Assembly (NCBI GenBank): GCA_965203865.1
Contig: OZ241916.1
Span: 2,542,001-2,606,000, forward strand
Direction: 5' to 3'
DNA from: G965200765 sp965203865
GTDB lineage: Bacteria; Pseudomonadota; Gammaproteobacteria; Arenicellales; JAJDZL01
DNA: 64,000 bases
The notes under the pieces are model-generated. The model had not been told where the DNA came from and searched no databases. It worked only from the letters and a program-made list of their open reading frames with translations. Positions 51,589 to 62,500 of this stretch are shown here, one piece after another (the first letter of the stretch is position 1; each line of letters starts with the position of its first letter). The translations under genes were made by a program, and so were the position numbers.

Positions 51589-53025
51589 GGTCAAGTCTCT
51601 AATTTCCTGTAAAAGTCTAGGCGGCTTTCGCCGCACTTCTGCGAGTTCTGGTTCTTGGCACGGGTTTTCTCGCCTCCTGCTCTGGATAAAGTCGCATGCG
51701 CAGCTCTCGGATCTGCCATTCTTCCGATTCCGAGTACCGGCGCTTGCACCAGCGTTCGCTCAATCGGATCAGCACCGAATACACCAGCTTGGTCAGATCT
51801 CTTTCGCCCCACAGATGCGGGATCACCTTGGTTCGTCGGCGCTCCTCTACGAAGCTGCGCTCCACCAGATTCACCGTGCGAACATTCTGCCGGTGCCGCG
51901 GCGGAACCTCCAAATGGTTCATCGAAGCTTCCAGGTCGTCGGTTAGGCAACGCAAGGCTTCGGGCAACTCGCGGCCATAGTCGGCCTGGATGGATTCCAG
52001 CCGGCGACGAGCCTCGGCTTCATCCGGTGCATCCCGAAAGTCGGTCACCCGATGCCGAAATTCCGGCCACAAGCTCGGCGGAACCTTCTGCCGCAGATTC
52101 TGCATCTTGTGAAACCAGCAGCGCACTCGCAAGGTGCGCGGCCACGTCTCCTCCACCGCCGCCATCAGTCCCCCGGCACCATCGGTGGTCACCGTCAGCG
52201 GCGGCTGAAGACCCCGGCGAATCATCCCTTGAAAAAACTCAATCACCGATACCTTGCTCTCGCTGTTGGCCAAGGTCAGGTCCAGCAGCACCCGACTGCC
52301 ATCGCTGCAAATCGCCCAGCAGCACAGAACACCGCTGCGGGTGCCGTGACGACGCAACGGCTCGTACACCGCATCCACAAACAAATACGCCACGTCGTAG
52401 CCACTCAAGTCGCGCTCCTTGAAACGCTCGTAGTCCTCGCTCAGCGACTCGCACAGGCGACTGACGGTACTCTTCGACAACGAAAACTCGCCCAGCGCCG
52501 CCTCCATCGAATGCTCAATGTCGCGGGTCGACATGCCGTTCACATACATCTCCACCACCAGCGACTTCAGCGATTCGCTGGTACGCGGCATCTCGCTCCA
52601 CAACCGCGAGCGATACGGCTCGCCCAGACCGCGAACCTGCGGCAACTTCACTTGCATCACTCCCTCCGCAGTCTTCAAATGCCCCGGTTCGTAGCCGTTG
52701 CGGTGCACCGTCGACGGCTCCGACTTGCGCTGGTAGCGCCCTCGATCCAAAAACTCACTCTGCTCATCTTCCAGCGCCTGCTGAAACACGCTTTCCACTG
52801 TCAATTTGATAAACTCCCGAAAAACATCCCCTTCGCCAGCGAAACCATTCTCAATCATCTCATTCAGCTCTTGCTTTTTCTCCTGGCTTGGACTTATCAT
52901 TCTACTCATCGCGAGGTCCTCCTCGATTCTTTTGTTGTAAAAATGTGAAATTATTAAATTGTAATCGCACAGAGGACCTCTCGATCCCCCCAATTAGACT
53001 TTTACAGGAATTTTAAGACTTAACC
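51589..53025 (-). mobile_element. Intact IS256-family insertion sequence
   Basis: 1,437 bp. Terminal inverted repeats of 31 bp at 51589-51619 and 52995-53025 match at 27 positions; they begin GGT and share the inner block TTCCTGTAAAAGTCTA. A 9-bp direct duplication CATCTTAGT flanks it. The transposase is full length. The element lies 64 bp from the IS1595 copy, in what was the upstream region of the HNH gene. GC content is visibly higher than the flanks, suggesting import. Confidence 0.9.
51617..52909 (-). CDS. IS256 (Mutator-type) transposase
   Basis: A 430-residue transposase. N-terminal helical region (FIKLTVESVFQQALEDEQSEFL), RYQRKSEPSTVHRNGYEPGHLKTAEGVMQVKLPQVRG, LVVEMYVNGMSTRDIEHSME, the first catalytic Asp in YDVAYLFVDAVYEPL, the second in LTVTTDGAGGLMAAVEETWP, RCWFHKMQNLRQKVP, and the late Glu in TVNLVERSFVEERRRTKVIPHL. 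This is the DDE pattern of the Mutator/IS256 group. ATG 52909 follows GAGGAGGACC; the frame itself extends 28 codons upstream. The C-terminal tail is basic. Confidence 0.93.
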   Translation of the reverse strand: MSRMISPSQEKKQELNEMIENGFAGEGDVFREFIKLTVESVFQQALEDEQSEFLDRGRYQRKSEPSTVHRNGYEPGHLKTAEGVMQVKLPQVRGLGEPYRSRLWSEMPRTSESLKSLVVEMYVNGMSTRDIEHSMEAALGEFSLSKSTVSRLCESLSEDYERFKERDLSGYDVAYLFVDAVYEPLRRHGTRSGVLCCWAICSDGSRVLLDLTLANSESKVSVIEFFQGMIRRGLQPPLTVTTDGAGGLMAAVEETWPRTLRVRCWFHKMQNLRQKVPPSLWPEFRHRVTDFRDAPDEAEARRRLESIQADYGRELPEALRCLTDDLEASMNHLEVPPRHRQNVRTVNLVERSFVEERRRTKVIPHLWGERDLTKLVYSVLIRLSERWCKRRYSESEEWQIRELRMRLYPEQEARKPVPRTRTRRSAAKAA

Positions 53026-53034
53026 CATCTTAGT
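53026..53034. repeat. 9-bp target-site duplication, right copy (IS256 element)
   Basis: CATCTTAGT, matching 51580-51588. Confidence 0.88.
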
Positions 53035-53564
53035 CGGTGAACCTCAATAATATTCCATTTGGCAAACCTTATAATTGCCTTTTCGTTTGATGTTAAACCC
53101 AGATCCCCGCTTAAGGGTGGGAAAGTTGTATTATGGCAGTGAAGACAAGTGCATGCAATCGTCGGCGTCAAGTTTTTCCAATTTGCCTGGTGCAATTTCG
53201 GTGCCGGTACTGAGCGGAGCGGCTATCGGCAAGGTTCGAGGTCCGAATCGGCGGCATGAAGCGGCCGTGCGGACGAGTTTTCGCCGGCGGCAGGCGAGAG
53301 CGTCTGCTCAATAGATTGATTCAAGACATTCAGTGCGGCGAAGCGCCGCGGAGCAATCCTATTCGAGAAGAACCCTGTACCATTTATAGAGCAACTGCCA
53401 ATACCAGCTAGCTGGTATTGGCAGTTGTAAAAGTCGGTTCGCCGGGAGGATGGATTGAATTGTTTTTTCACAATTCCAATGAATGGCGGATTCGTAAAGG
53501 CAAACAACTTTCTGCAGTAAACACCCGGCTATTCTGCACTAGCGAGTAAACGAACTACCGTTTA
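53035..53564. other. Intergenic region downstream of the giant gene, with a GC-rich patch and a long palindrome
   Basis: 530 nt with no credible gene. About 53140-53350 is clearly richer in G+C than its flanks and includes the stem GCGGCG-AAG-CGCCGC (53335-53349). A perfect 36-bp palindrome follows at 53392-53427. The minus strand has open frames, but they lack family resemblance. Composition like that of the giant gene suggests the patch arrived with it. Confidence 0.45.
53392..53427. repeat. Perfect 36-bp palindrome
   Basis: The half CAACTGCCAATACCAGCT (53392-53409) is followed directly by its exact reverse complement (53410-53427), with no spacer. It is 138 nt past the stop of the giant gene on the minus strand. 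No U-run follows on either strand, so it is not a standard terminator. Confidence 0.85.
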
Positions 53565-56500
53565 TTACCAATCAAATTTTCCTTTGATCAAGATTCTATT
53601 GTCAGGCGACTTTCCACTGGAATGACGCTGTTCAAACTCCAGTTCATAATTCATGCTTGAATCATTTTCATAGCGTCCACCCAAACGATAACTTCTAGCG
53701 TCACTGTCCTTCAAGTTTAATCCGATATACGGAGTAGCTACTCCACTGTTTCCGTACATGCTGTAACCGATTTCTGTGTCAAAGCTTGTAACTGGCTTGG
53801 AAGCATCAACAGAACGCTTTGCCGCATTCTCCTCCCAAAGGGAGTTGATTGAACTTTCTGATTCTCCATGCAGCACAGATACGTCGTATGTAAATCCAAG
53901 ATTGTCAGACACTGGCCTACGTCTTAGGACCACGCCTGCCCCCCATTCCCTCTTGCCGCTTTCGTGCGTCAGCAGCACACGCGCATTTGTATCTACTGTT
54001 AGCCCTGACTCCCGGTTGTCAAACTTCAAACTACCGCCGACTTCCATGCCGACTCCATTATCGCCGTCACCACTGTCCACACGAACTCCCGCCTCTCCAG
54101 ACGGTGTGAGTACTACGCCAGATTCCAAAGTGTACTCGCTGAAACCCTCAAGCGCCAAGCGCACTCCGCTAGTGCTCAATTTTCTACTGGCCCGTTGGGC
54201 AGTATTGCCTTTGATGGTTGTACGCGTTCCCCACACTTCGCCCCTGATGTCGATTGATATCGAATCGTTTACAAAAGACCATTGATCCGAATCCAGTCGG
54301 TATCGGCCTCCTGCAGACAACTGCGTCATTGATGTGTCGCTCAAATAGTTGCCTGATGACGAATCCTGGTATTCAATTTTTCCTTTGCCATACCCTACTG
54401 TCGCCCATAGGCTCATAGCATCCGACACTGTCCAGCCGATGTATGGATACAACGCTGTCATACGAGTTTTTATTTTTCCACTGGAATCCATAACTCCACC
54501 CGAGTACTCAAAACTCCCTTTCGATACTCCGGCCGCAAATCCGACCAGCAACTCTGGTTCAATCATTGTATCCGTGCCAGCATAGACAGAAAACAGACTG
54601 CCGTTCCATCTCACCGGTCCTTTACTGCCGCTGGAAAGCTTCCGATAATCAACCGAACCCCAAACTGCTATGCTACCCTCTGCAAGACCGCCTTCGCCAT
54701 CTGTTGCCGAAAGTATGCCAGCATCAGGTGAATAGGCAAAACTTACACCATCCAGCGCTTCTTGTATCGACAGTTTGCCCCTGCTCAAATCTTCTTCTTT
54801 CTGAGCCAGCGTACGTAAAATTGGCAGCATTGCGCTAGAAGTCAGGCCGCCTGAGGGCGACGGAGCGGGCAGCGTGGTGCCTGAAGCCGGAATCCCGCCA
54901 ATCACACTTGATATTCTGCCGGTAATCGTCTCAATTGTGGTTGCCGCAATTTCGCGTGCAACTTCTGTAACAATCTCTGTATCCAGCTCGTCAATCCGAT
55001 CTGCAACTGTCTCCTCAGTTCGGGTAACCGTAATTGCATAAGTCTTCTGTGTACCGTCTTCGGCTGTCACCACAATGCTTACTGTATTCTCACCTGTGGT
55101 CAGACTGACCGGATCGCTTGCCGACCCGCTGGATACCGAATCGCCGTTCACTGTCAAGCCACTTGCCAAGGTATCGCTCACAGTGGGTGTTACAGTTAGA
55201 CTCTCGACGTTGCCGCCTACCGTTACCGCATAGTTCGTCACACCACTTGCAAACTCAGGACTCAGTTCGCCTTCCGATATAGTCAAACTACTCAAGTCTG
55301 CGTTTGAAGACAGTACGCGGTCATCGTCCACAATGGTGCCTGTACCGGTTGCTGTCGCCGATGACAGGGCACTTGACGGACTAGCATTGCTCAATGACAC
55401 AATCACCGTTTCCGGACCTTCTGAACTTTCGTCACCATTCACCGTCACATCGAAAGACTTGCTGGTTTCACCCACCGCAAAAGTCAACATACTTCCTGTA
55501 ATCGTTGCATAGTCTGTACCCGCAGTGGCTGTACCGGTTCCTGCATCCGCATAGTCCACTGTTACCTGAACGAGACTCGCCGGGCTTAGCGATACCGTGA
55601 ATGTCATGGTCGCTGTTGAACCGGTAGCGCCTTCAGTCACGCTCGGCGAGTTGAACGACAGGGTTGGAACATCGTCGTCTGTAATCGTCAGTGTTACTGC
55701 ACTTGGCTGGGTTATGCCGTGAGTATTCGCTGCTGTCGCTGAAACCGAAATCGACCTTGCCAGATTATCGGCAGCGTTGTCCACTGCAGATATTGTCACA
55801 TTTCCAGTGCTGGAAGTGGAACCGGCTGCAATCGTCAGCGTGTTGTTGCTGCCGAACGAGAAATCGCCTGCAACGGCTGGCAGTACCGGAGTCGCAGCTA
55901 TTGTCAGAGTGGTTGCGGTGCCTGATGGATGGCTCAGCGTTGCTGTTACCGTCGTACTCCCGTTTTCTGAAATGGATGCAGATGTCAGGGCCAACGTCAC
56001 TGTTGGTGTACTGTCATCGTCTGCTATCGTAAGACTGACATTGCCCGGGTTGGTCACACCTACGGAGTTTGTTGCTGAACCTGACACGGTCAGCGTCTTG
56101 TTCGCCGCATCAACGTTGTTGTTTACCGCGGCAATGGTCACCGAACCGGTACTTGTGGTCGCCCCGGCGGCTATGTTCAGTGTTGTGCCGGTTTGCGAAA
56201 AATCGCCTGCAACCGCTGGAGAATTCGCACTCACCGATACGGTGATTGATGTTGCAGCAGTCGAAACACGGTTCAATGTCGCGGTTACCGTCGCGGAATT
56301 GTTCGCGCCGCTCTCGTTAATGCTTGTACGCGACAGTACCAGAGTTACCAGCGGCGGACCTTCGTCGTCCCGAATCGTCAGCGTCACGGAACTCACCGCT
56401 CCGACTCCCTGGGAGTTTGATGCCGATCCTGAGACTGTCACAGTCTTGTTCCCCGAATTAACATTGTCGTTGGCTGCGGTTATCGTCACCGTACCGGTGC

Positions 56501-59500
56501 TTGATGTTGACCCGGCTGCAACTGTGAGCGTCTTGTTCGTAGTTACTGTATAGTCGGTCGAAGTCGGCACCGATACCGTGATCGTCGTAGAAGCACTTGA
56601 AGTGTGGCTCAGCGTCGCTGTTACATTCGCAAAATTGCTCGTTCCACTCTCGTCAATCGTTGCAGACGATAGCGACAGCGTCACTGTCGGCGCCGCCTCG
56701 TCGTCAGTTATTGTAAGGCTGACACCGTCCGGGTTGGTCACACCCACGGTGTTCGTCGCTGCACCCGACACCGTCAGCGTCTTGTTTGCCGCATCAACGC
56801 TGTTGTTGACCGCCGCTATCGTCACCGTGCCGGTGCTGCTGGTCGAACCCGCTGCAATGCTCAGCGTGGTGCCGGTCTGCGAGAAGTCGCCGGCGACCGC
56901 CGGCAAAGTCGGCGTCACCGAAACGGTAATCGACGTGGCGGCGCCGGAGGCGCGGTTCAGCGTCGCCGTCACCGTCGTCGAATTGTTCGCTCCGCTCTCG
57001 TCGATGCTGGTGCGCGACAGCACCAGAGTCACCTTCGGCTGCGCCTCGTCGTCCGTGATCGTGAGGCTGATATTGTTCGGGTTGGTCACACCCACGGTGT
57101 TCGTCGCCGCTCCCGACACCGTCAGCGTCTTGTTCCCGCCGCTAACAACGTTGTTCACCGCCGCTATCGTCACCGTGCCGGTGCTGCTGGTCGAACCCGC
57201 TGCAATGCTCAGCGTGGTGCCGGACTGCGAGAAATCACCGGCGACTGCCGGCGAAGTCGGCGTCACCGAAACGGTGATTGACGTGGCGGCGCCGGAGGCG
57301 CGGTTCAGCGTCGCCGTCACCGTCGTCGAATTGTTCGCTCCGCTCTCGTCGATGCTGGTGCGCGACAGCACCAGCGTCACTGTCGGTGCCGCCTCGTCGT
57401 CCGCGATCGTGAGGCTGACATTGTCCGGGTTGGTCATCCCCACGGTGTTCGTCGCCGCACCCGACACCGTCAGCGTCTTGTTCGCCGCATCAACGCTGTT
57501 GTTCACCGCCGCTATCGTCACCGTGCCGGTGCTTGTTGTTGCCCCGGCCGCAATGCTCAGCGTGGTGCCGGTCTGCGAGAAGTCGCCCGTGACCGCCGGT
57601 GAAGTCGGCGTCACAGAAACGGTGATCGACGTGGCAGCGCCGGAGGCGCGGTTCAGCGTCGCCGTCACCGTCGTCGAATTGTTCGTTCCGCTTTCGTCGA
57701 TGCTGGTGCGCGACAGCAACAGCGTTACCTTCGGCAACGCCTCGTCGTCTGTTATCGTGAGGCTGACATTGTCCGGGTTGGTCACACCCACGGTGTTCGT
57801 CGCCGTACCCGATACCGTCACCGTCTTGTCCCCGCCGCTAACAGCGTTGTTCACCGCCGTAATCGTCACCGTGCCGGTGCTGCTGGTCGAACCCGCTGCA
57901 ATGCTCAGCGTCTTGTTCGCACTCAACGTGTAGTCGGTCGAAGTCGGCACCGACACCGTTACCGTCGTGGCGGTGCTAGACGTATGGCTCAGTGTCGCCG
58001 TCACCGTCGTCGAACCGCCGTTCTCCGAGATCGAACTGCTTCCTAGCGACAGCGTCACCGTCGGGTCAGCATCGTCGTTTGTAATTGTTCCTGTACCAGT
58101 GCTCGCCGTACCCAGCACCGCATTGCTGCTTGGATTGAGCAGAGTCACCTTCACCGTCTCGTCCGGTTCGTCCGTGGTGTCGCCCTGCACTGCCACGCTG
58201 AATGTCTGGCTGGTTACATTTGCGGTGAACGTTAGTGTAGTCCTTGAAAAAGCCGTGTAGTCGGTACCTGAAGTCGCGGTCCCGGTTCCGGCATCTTCAT
58301 ACTGCACTGTTACCTGTGTACTCAGCGCACTGCTCAGTGTTACTGTGAAAGTCAATTGCGTCGACCTGTTGTTCCCTTCTGTCACACTCGGCGAACTGAT
58401 CGTCAGTTGCGGAGCTTCGTCGTCCACAATGGTCAGCGTAACGCTGGCCACCGTTCCAACCCCTTGGGAATTTGATGCCGACCCTGATATTGTCACCGAC
58501 TTGTTGCCGGCAAAAACATTGTTATTTACCGCCGTAATTGTGACCGTGCCGGTACTCGTTGTCGCCTCGGCCGCAACTGTGAGCGTTTTGTTCGTGCTCA
58601 CTGTATAGTCGGTTGAAGTTGGCACCGACACTGTGATTGTCGTAGAAACACTGGAAGCATGGCTCAGCGTCGCTGTCACCGTCGTCGAACCACCGTCTTC
58701 TGATATTGAACTGCTCCCCAGCGCCAGCGTCACCGTCGGCGCATCATCGTCGTCAGTTATTGTAAGGCTGACACCGTCCGGGTTGGTCACACCCACGGTG
58801 TTCGTCGCCGCACCCGACACTGTCAGCGTCTTGTTCGCCGCATCAACGCTGTTGTCTACCGCCGCTATCGTCACCGTGCCGGTGCTGGTGGTCGCACCCG
58901 CCGCAATGCTCAGCGTGGTGCCGGTCTGCGAGAAGTCGCCAGCGACCGCCGGCGAAGTCGGCGTCACCGAAACGGTAATCGCCGTGGCGGCGCCGGAGGC
59001 GTGGTTCAGCGTCGCCGTCACCGTCGTCGAATTGTTCGCTCCGCTCTCGTCGATGCTGGTGCGCGACAGCACCAGCGTCACCTTCGGCTGCGCCTCGTCG
59101 TCCGCGATCATGAGGCTGACATTGTCCGGGTTGGTCACACCCACGGTGTTCGTCGCCGTGCCCGACACCGTCAGCGTCTTGTTCCCGCCGCTAACAGTGT
59201 TGTTCACCGCCGCTATCGTCACCGTACCGGTGCTGGTGGTCGCACCCGCCGCAATGCTCAGCGTGGTGCCGGACTGCGAGAAATCACCGGCGACTGCCGG
59301 TGAAGTCGGTGTCACCGAAACGGTGATCGACGTGGCGGCGCCGGAGGCGTGGTTCAGCGTCGCCGTCACCGTCGTCGAATTGTTCGTTCCGCTCTCGTCG
59401 ATGCTGGTGCGCGACAGCACCAGCGTCACTGTCGGTGCCGCGTCGTCGTCCGCGATCGTGAGGCTGACATTGTCCGGGTTGGTCACCCCCACGGTGTTCG

Positions 59501-62500
59501 TCGCCGCACCCGATACCGTCAGCGTCTTGTTCTCCGCATCAACGCTGTTGTTTACCGCCGCTATCGTCACCGTGCCGGTGCTTGTTGTTGCCCCGGCCGC
59601 AATGCTCAGCGTGGTGCCGGTCTGCGAGAAGTCGCCGGCGACTGCCGGTGAAGTCGGCGTCACCGAAACGGTAATCGACGTGGCGGCGCCGGAGGCGCGG
59701 TTCAGCGTCGCCGTCACCGTCGTCGAATTGTTCGTTCCGCTCTCGTCGATGCTGGTGCGCGACAGCGACAGCGTCACCTTCGGCAACGCCTCGTCGTCCG
59801 TGATCGTGAGGCTGACATTGTCCGGGTTGGTCACACCCACAGTGTTCGTCGCCGTACCCGATACCGTCACCGTCTTGTTCCCGCCGCTAACAGCGTTGTT
59901 CACCGCCGTAATCGTCACCGTGCCGGTGCTGCTGGTCGAACCCGCAGCAATGCTCAGCGTCTTGTTCGTACTCAACGTGTAGTCGGTCGAAGTCGGCACC
60001 GACACCGTGACCGTCGTGGCGGAGCTAGACGTATGGTTCAGTGTTGCCGTCACCGTCGTCGAACCGCCGTTCTCCGAGATCGAACTGCTTCCCAGCGACA
60101 GCGTCACCGTCGGGTCAGCATCGTCGTTTGTAATCGTTCCTGTGCCGGTGCTCGCCGTACCCAGCACCGCATTGCTGCTTGGATTGAGCAGAGTCACCTT
60201 CACTGTCTCGTCCGGTTCGTCCGTGGTGTCGCCCTGCACTGCCACGCTGAATGTCTGGCTGGTTACATTTGCAGCGAACGTTAGTGTAGTCCTTGAAAAA
60301 GCCGTGTAGTCGGTACCTGAAGTCGCGGTCCCGGTCCCGGCATCTTCATACTGCACTGTTACCTGTGTACTCAGCGCACTGCTCAGTGTTACTGTGAAAG
60401 TCAATTGCGTCGACCCGCTGTTCCCCTCGGTCACGCTCGGCGAACTGATCGTCAGTCTCGGAGCTTCGTCGTCCTCAATGGTCAGTGTCACACCGGTCAC
60501 CGTTCCAACCCCTTGGGTATTCTGCGCAGACCCCGATACTGCCACCGATTTGTCGCCGGCAAAAACACTGTTATTTACCGCCGTAATTGTGACTGTGCCG
60601 GTACTCGTTGTCGCCCCGGCCGCAACTGTGAGCGTTTTGTTCGTACTCACTGTATAGTCGGTTGAAGTCGGCGCCGACACCGTGATCGTCGTAGAAGCAC
60701 TGGAAGCATGACTGAGCGTCGCTGTCACCGTTGTCGAACCACCGTCTTCTGATATTGAACTGCTCCCCAGCGCCAGCGTCACCGTCGGCGCATCATCGTC
60801 GTCTTCCAGCGTCAACGTCGCACCGGTCACTGAACCTTGGCCCTGAGTGTTCTGCATCGTGCCTGTTACTGTTGCCATGCGGTCGGGCTCATCCTTCGTA
60901 TTGTTCACCGCATTGATCGTCGCGGTATCGCTGCTGTTCGATGTGCTGCCTGCCGCAATCAAAATGGTCGCATCCGCTCCCGCCGTGTAGAACCCTGTAA
61001 CACCCGTCACAGTAATCGTCGTGTCCTCGCTCGACGCATGGCTCAGCATCGCTGTCACTGTTGTTGTGCCGCCGTTCTCCGATATCGAACTGTCTGCCAG
61101 CGACAGCGTAGCCGTCGGTGCAACATCATCATCCTTAAGCGTCAACGTCGCACCGCTAACCGAACCAACGCCCTGAGTGTTCTGCGCCGTGGCCGTTACT
61201 GTCGCCGTTCGATCCGGTTCGTCCGTCGTGTTGTTCACTGCGGTAATCGTCGCCGTGTCCGTGCTCGTTGTATCGCCCGCCGCAATCACAATCTTCGCCT
61301 GTGCTCCTGCTCCAACCGTGTAGGCTTCCGAAACTGGTGTCACTGTAATCGTCGTAGTCGCGCTTGACGCATGGCTCAGCCTTGCCCTCACCGTAGTAGA
61401 ACCGCCGTTCTCCGATATCGAGCTAGTCCCCAGAGACAGCGTCACTCTTGGGTCAGAATCGTCGTTTGTAATCGTTCCCGTACCGGTGCTCACCGTACCC
61501 AGCATCACATTGCTGCTTGGATTGACCAGCCTCACCTTCACCGTCTCGTCCGGCTCGTCCGTCGTGTCGCCCTGAACTGCCACGCTGAACGTCTTGCTGG
61601 TATCAGTTGATGCGAACGTCAGTGTAGTCCTTGCCAAGGCCGTGTAGTCAGTACCCGAAGTCGCGGTTCCGGTACCGGCATCTTCGTAGTCCACTGTTAC
61701 CTGAGTACTCAGTGCCTGGCTCAGTGTCACCGTGAAAGTAAGCGAACTAGAACCGCTATTTCCTTCTGCTATGCTAGGCGAGCTGATCGTCAAGCTCGGA
61801 CCTTCGTCGTCTACTATGGTCAGCGTCGCGCCGGTCACTGCTCCAATCCCGTGGGAATTTGATGCCGACCCCGATACTGCCACCGACTTGTTACCGGCTT
61901 GGACGTTGTTGTCCACTGCCGTAATACTCACCGCTCCAGTACTTGATGTTGACCCGGCTGCAATTGTGAGTGTTTTGTTGGAACTCAGCGAATAGTCAGT
62001 CGAAACCGGTGCCGACACTGTAATCGTTGTTTCCTCACTGGACGCATGACTCAGCGTCGCCGTCACCGTTGTGGAACCGCCGTTCTCCGAAATCGAGCTA
62101 TTCGTCAGCGACAGCGTCGCTGTCGGTGTTGCCTCGTCGTCTGTCAGCGTTAGCGTTGCTCCGGTCACCGCACCCACGCCCTGAGTGTTCCGCGCCGTGC
62201 CCGTCACCGTCGGCGTACGGTTCGGCTCGTCCGTTGTGTTGTCCACCGCATTAATCGTGGCGGTATCACTGTTGTTCGACGTGTTGCCCGCCGCAATCAC
62301 AATGGTCGCATCCGATCCTACCGTGTAGGCTCCAGAAACCGGTGTCACCGTAATCGTCGTGTCTTCGCTCGACGCGTGGCTCAGCGTCGCCGTCACTGTC
62401 GTCGTGCCGCCGTTCTCCGAGATTGAGCTGGCCGACAGTGCCAACGTCACTGTCGGGTCAGAATCGTCGTTTGTAATCGTTCCCGTGCCGGTGCTCACTG

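Noticed and set aside
51655..52948. Several plus-strand frames of 250-300 codons opposite the IS256 transposase
   Set aside because: Shadows of a GC-rich coding strand; low-complexity, Arg/Pro/Ser/His-rich translations.
53223..53507. 94-codon minus-strand frame downstream of the giant gene
   Set aside because: It crosses the 36-bp palindrome and GC-rich stem, has no ribosome site and no recognisable domain.
56578..59982. Long plus-strand open frames (about 450 codons each) opposite the giant gene
   Set aside because: They are antisense mirrors of the repeated Calx-beta codons; their translations repeat with the same period and have no family resemblance or ribosome site.
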